From Paratissierella segnis (GTDB lineage: Bacteria; Bacillota; Clostridia; Tissierellales; Tissierellaceae): a stretch of DNA of 64,000 nucleotides. Below, in pieces: positions 63,286 to 64,000 of the stretch. A program made the position numbers and the translations under genes. Within the stretch, counting starts at the first letter, position 1. Each line of letters opens with the position of its first letter. The stretch covers positions 1-64,000 of the forward strand of contig NZ_JACRTG010000007.1 in the NCBI RefSeq assembly GCF_014385195.1. Reading direction: 5' to 3'. The notes below the pieces were generated by a model. The model searched no databases. It had not been told where the DNA came from and saw only the letters and a list, made by a program, of their open reading frames with translations.

Positions 63286-63741
63286 ATGTATGAGTCAGAT
63301 GTTGCGATTCAGCTAAAAGAAACTCATCATAAAATATCTCAGGTGTTACAGCATAAGATAGATGAGTATGGAATATCCTTTGGACTTTTATTTCTTACAA
63401 TGAGAATTTACAACAATCCAAATGCCAATCAAAAGGAATTGGCACAGCAAATGAAATTTACCGAGGGTGCAATGAGCAACGCGGTAAAAAGGCTAATTAA
63501 GTTAAAAATGCTCAAACAAGTTCCATTGGAAACTGATATGAGATACAATCGATTGGTCATAACGGATCTGGGTATTTCTATGATAGATGACTATAAAGAA
63601 TACGTGGTAAAAAAATACAAGGATATGTTCGAAGGACTTGATGAAGAGGAGCTTAAAAAATTGCAAATGTCATTGATTAAGATAAATAAAAATCTAGACA
63701 GGATGAATACTAATATTGACTCAATGGGTAAGACGGAATAG
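63286..63741 (+). CDS. MarR family transcriptional regulator
   Basis: The start is ATG 63286 behind AAAGGTGG; a TTG at 63268 is less likely. The 151-residue protein has a winged helix-turn-helix (NANQKELAQQMKFTEGAMSN, then AVKRLIKL) and a wing VPLETDMRYNRLVITD, with dimer helices at both ends. MarR proteins are usually local repressors of efflux genes that respond to phenolic or drug ligands. Its gene stops 13 bases before an ABC exporter gene, forming the classical MarR-ABC arrangement. The promoter carries three copies of its probable site. Confidence 0.9.
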   Translation: MYESDVAIQLKETHHKISQVLQHKIDEYGISFGLLFLTMRIYNNPNANQKELAQQMKFTEGAMSNAVKRLIKLKMLKQVPLETDMRYNRLVITDLGISMIDDYKEYVVKKYKDMFEGLDEEELKKLQMSLIKINKNLDRMNTNIDSMGKTE

Positions 63742-63754
63742 GAGGGATATATAA

Positions 63755-64000
63755 TTGAAAAAAGTAATACATTTGATGGAGAAGTATAAGATATATGCCA
63801 TACTAAGTCCAATATTGATGATATTGGAAGTTGTGACAGACATTGTAATCCCCTATCTTATGTCACGTATAGTTGATATAGGTATAGCAAATAGGGATAT
63901 CGATTATATAGTAAAAGTCGGGTTGTTGATGGTTTTATCAGCAGTTTTCGGAATGGTATTTGGTGTTTTAAGTGCTTATTGTGGAGCTAGGGCAGGATAT
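63755..64000 (+). CDS. ABC exporter, N-terminal part; 3' end outside window
   Basis: TTG 63755 behind GGAGGG opens a frame that runs 82 codons to the window edge. The sequence has KKVIHLMEKYKIYAILSPIL, then LEVVTDIVIPYLMSRIVDIG and a helix GLLMVLSAVFGMVFG, typical of the first helices of type I ABC exporters. With the MarR gene 13 bases upstream it likely encodes the first half of a heterodimeric drug exporter. ATPase motifs are not in view. Confidence 0.8.
   Translation, partial: MKKVIHLMEKYKIYAILSPILMILEVVTDIVIPYLMSRIVDIGIANRDIDYIVKVGLLMVLSAVFGMVFGVLSAYCGARAGY

Overview
The window is AT-rich DNA from a low-GC Gram-positive anaerobe, most likely a clostridial or Tissierella-like Firmicute. 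The evidence is strong Shine-Dalgarno sites with frequent TTG and GTG starts, SLH-domain surface protein, a T-box leader, mannose-family PTS operons, a proton-pumping pyrophosphatase, FeoAB iron uptake and copper-amine-oxidase-type stalk domains. I see no rRNA, tRNA, CRISPR array, transposase or phage gene. Genus cannot be assigned by eye.

Layout. 1-2.5 kb: two amidohydrolases (a D-aminoacylase tail and a YtcJ-type enzyme). 2.5-6.3 kb: a BlaI repressor with tandem operators and an M56 (BlaR1-like) membrane protease fused to a large predicted beta-propeller. 6.5-9.6 kb: a nitroreductase and a MalT/LuxR-type regulator whose P-loop is split by a one-base frameshift. 9.7-15.5 kb: a DUF2442 protein and an 1851-residue LRR/SLH surface protein. 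15.8-19.2 kb: a nucleotidyltransferase, an HD protein, and an ECF sigma factor with a DUF4179-like partner. 19.4-23.1 kb: an M20 amidohydrolase, then hppA behind a leader with mutually exclusive antiterminator and terminator hairpins. 23.4-27.3 kb: DegV, a copper-amine-oxidase-domain protein and an OatA-like acyltransferase.

27.8-34.8 kb holds a first mannose-family PTS operon (IIB, class II aldolase, zinc alcohol dehydrogenase, IIA, fused IIC-IID, 2-hydroxyacid dehydrogenase) followed by an RpiR-type regulator. 34.9-40.1 kb carries a heterodimeric ABC exporter and a FapA-family protein on the minus strand. 40.3-42.6 kb has a cell-wall amidase and a T-box-controlled TIGR00300/LOR-SDH-type gene. 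42.5-46 kb is an iron operon: Fur-like box, a frameshifted feoA, feoA, feoB, a Cys-rich FeoB-associated peptide and a short DtxR-type regulator with an iron-type ligand set. 46.2-49.4 kb is a compact ECF-sigma/membrane protein/ABC cassette.

49.5-57.6 kb is a second mannose-family PTS operon on the minus strand (IIA, IIB, DeoC-like aldolase, sorbitol-6-phosphate-dehydrogenase-like SDR, fused IIC-IID, MtlD-like dehydrogenase). It diverges from a LevR-type activator that appears to have lost its sigma-54 contact motif. 57.7-64 kb has a LapA protein, LigD, a second amidase, accC, and a MarR regulator starting an ABC exporter operon cut by the window end.

The most promising points for new biology are the hppA leader RNA, the protease/propeller sensor, the two PTS gene sets with fused IIC-IID and unassigned substrates, the sigma-54-independent-looking LevR protein, the T-box upstream of the TIGR00300 gene, and the ECF/ABC cassette with a candidate non-classical anti-sigma protein. 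Two single-base frameshifts lie in homopolymers and could be sequencing errors.
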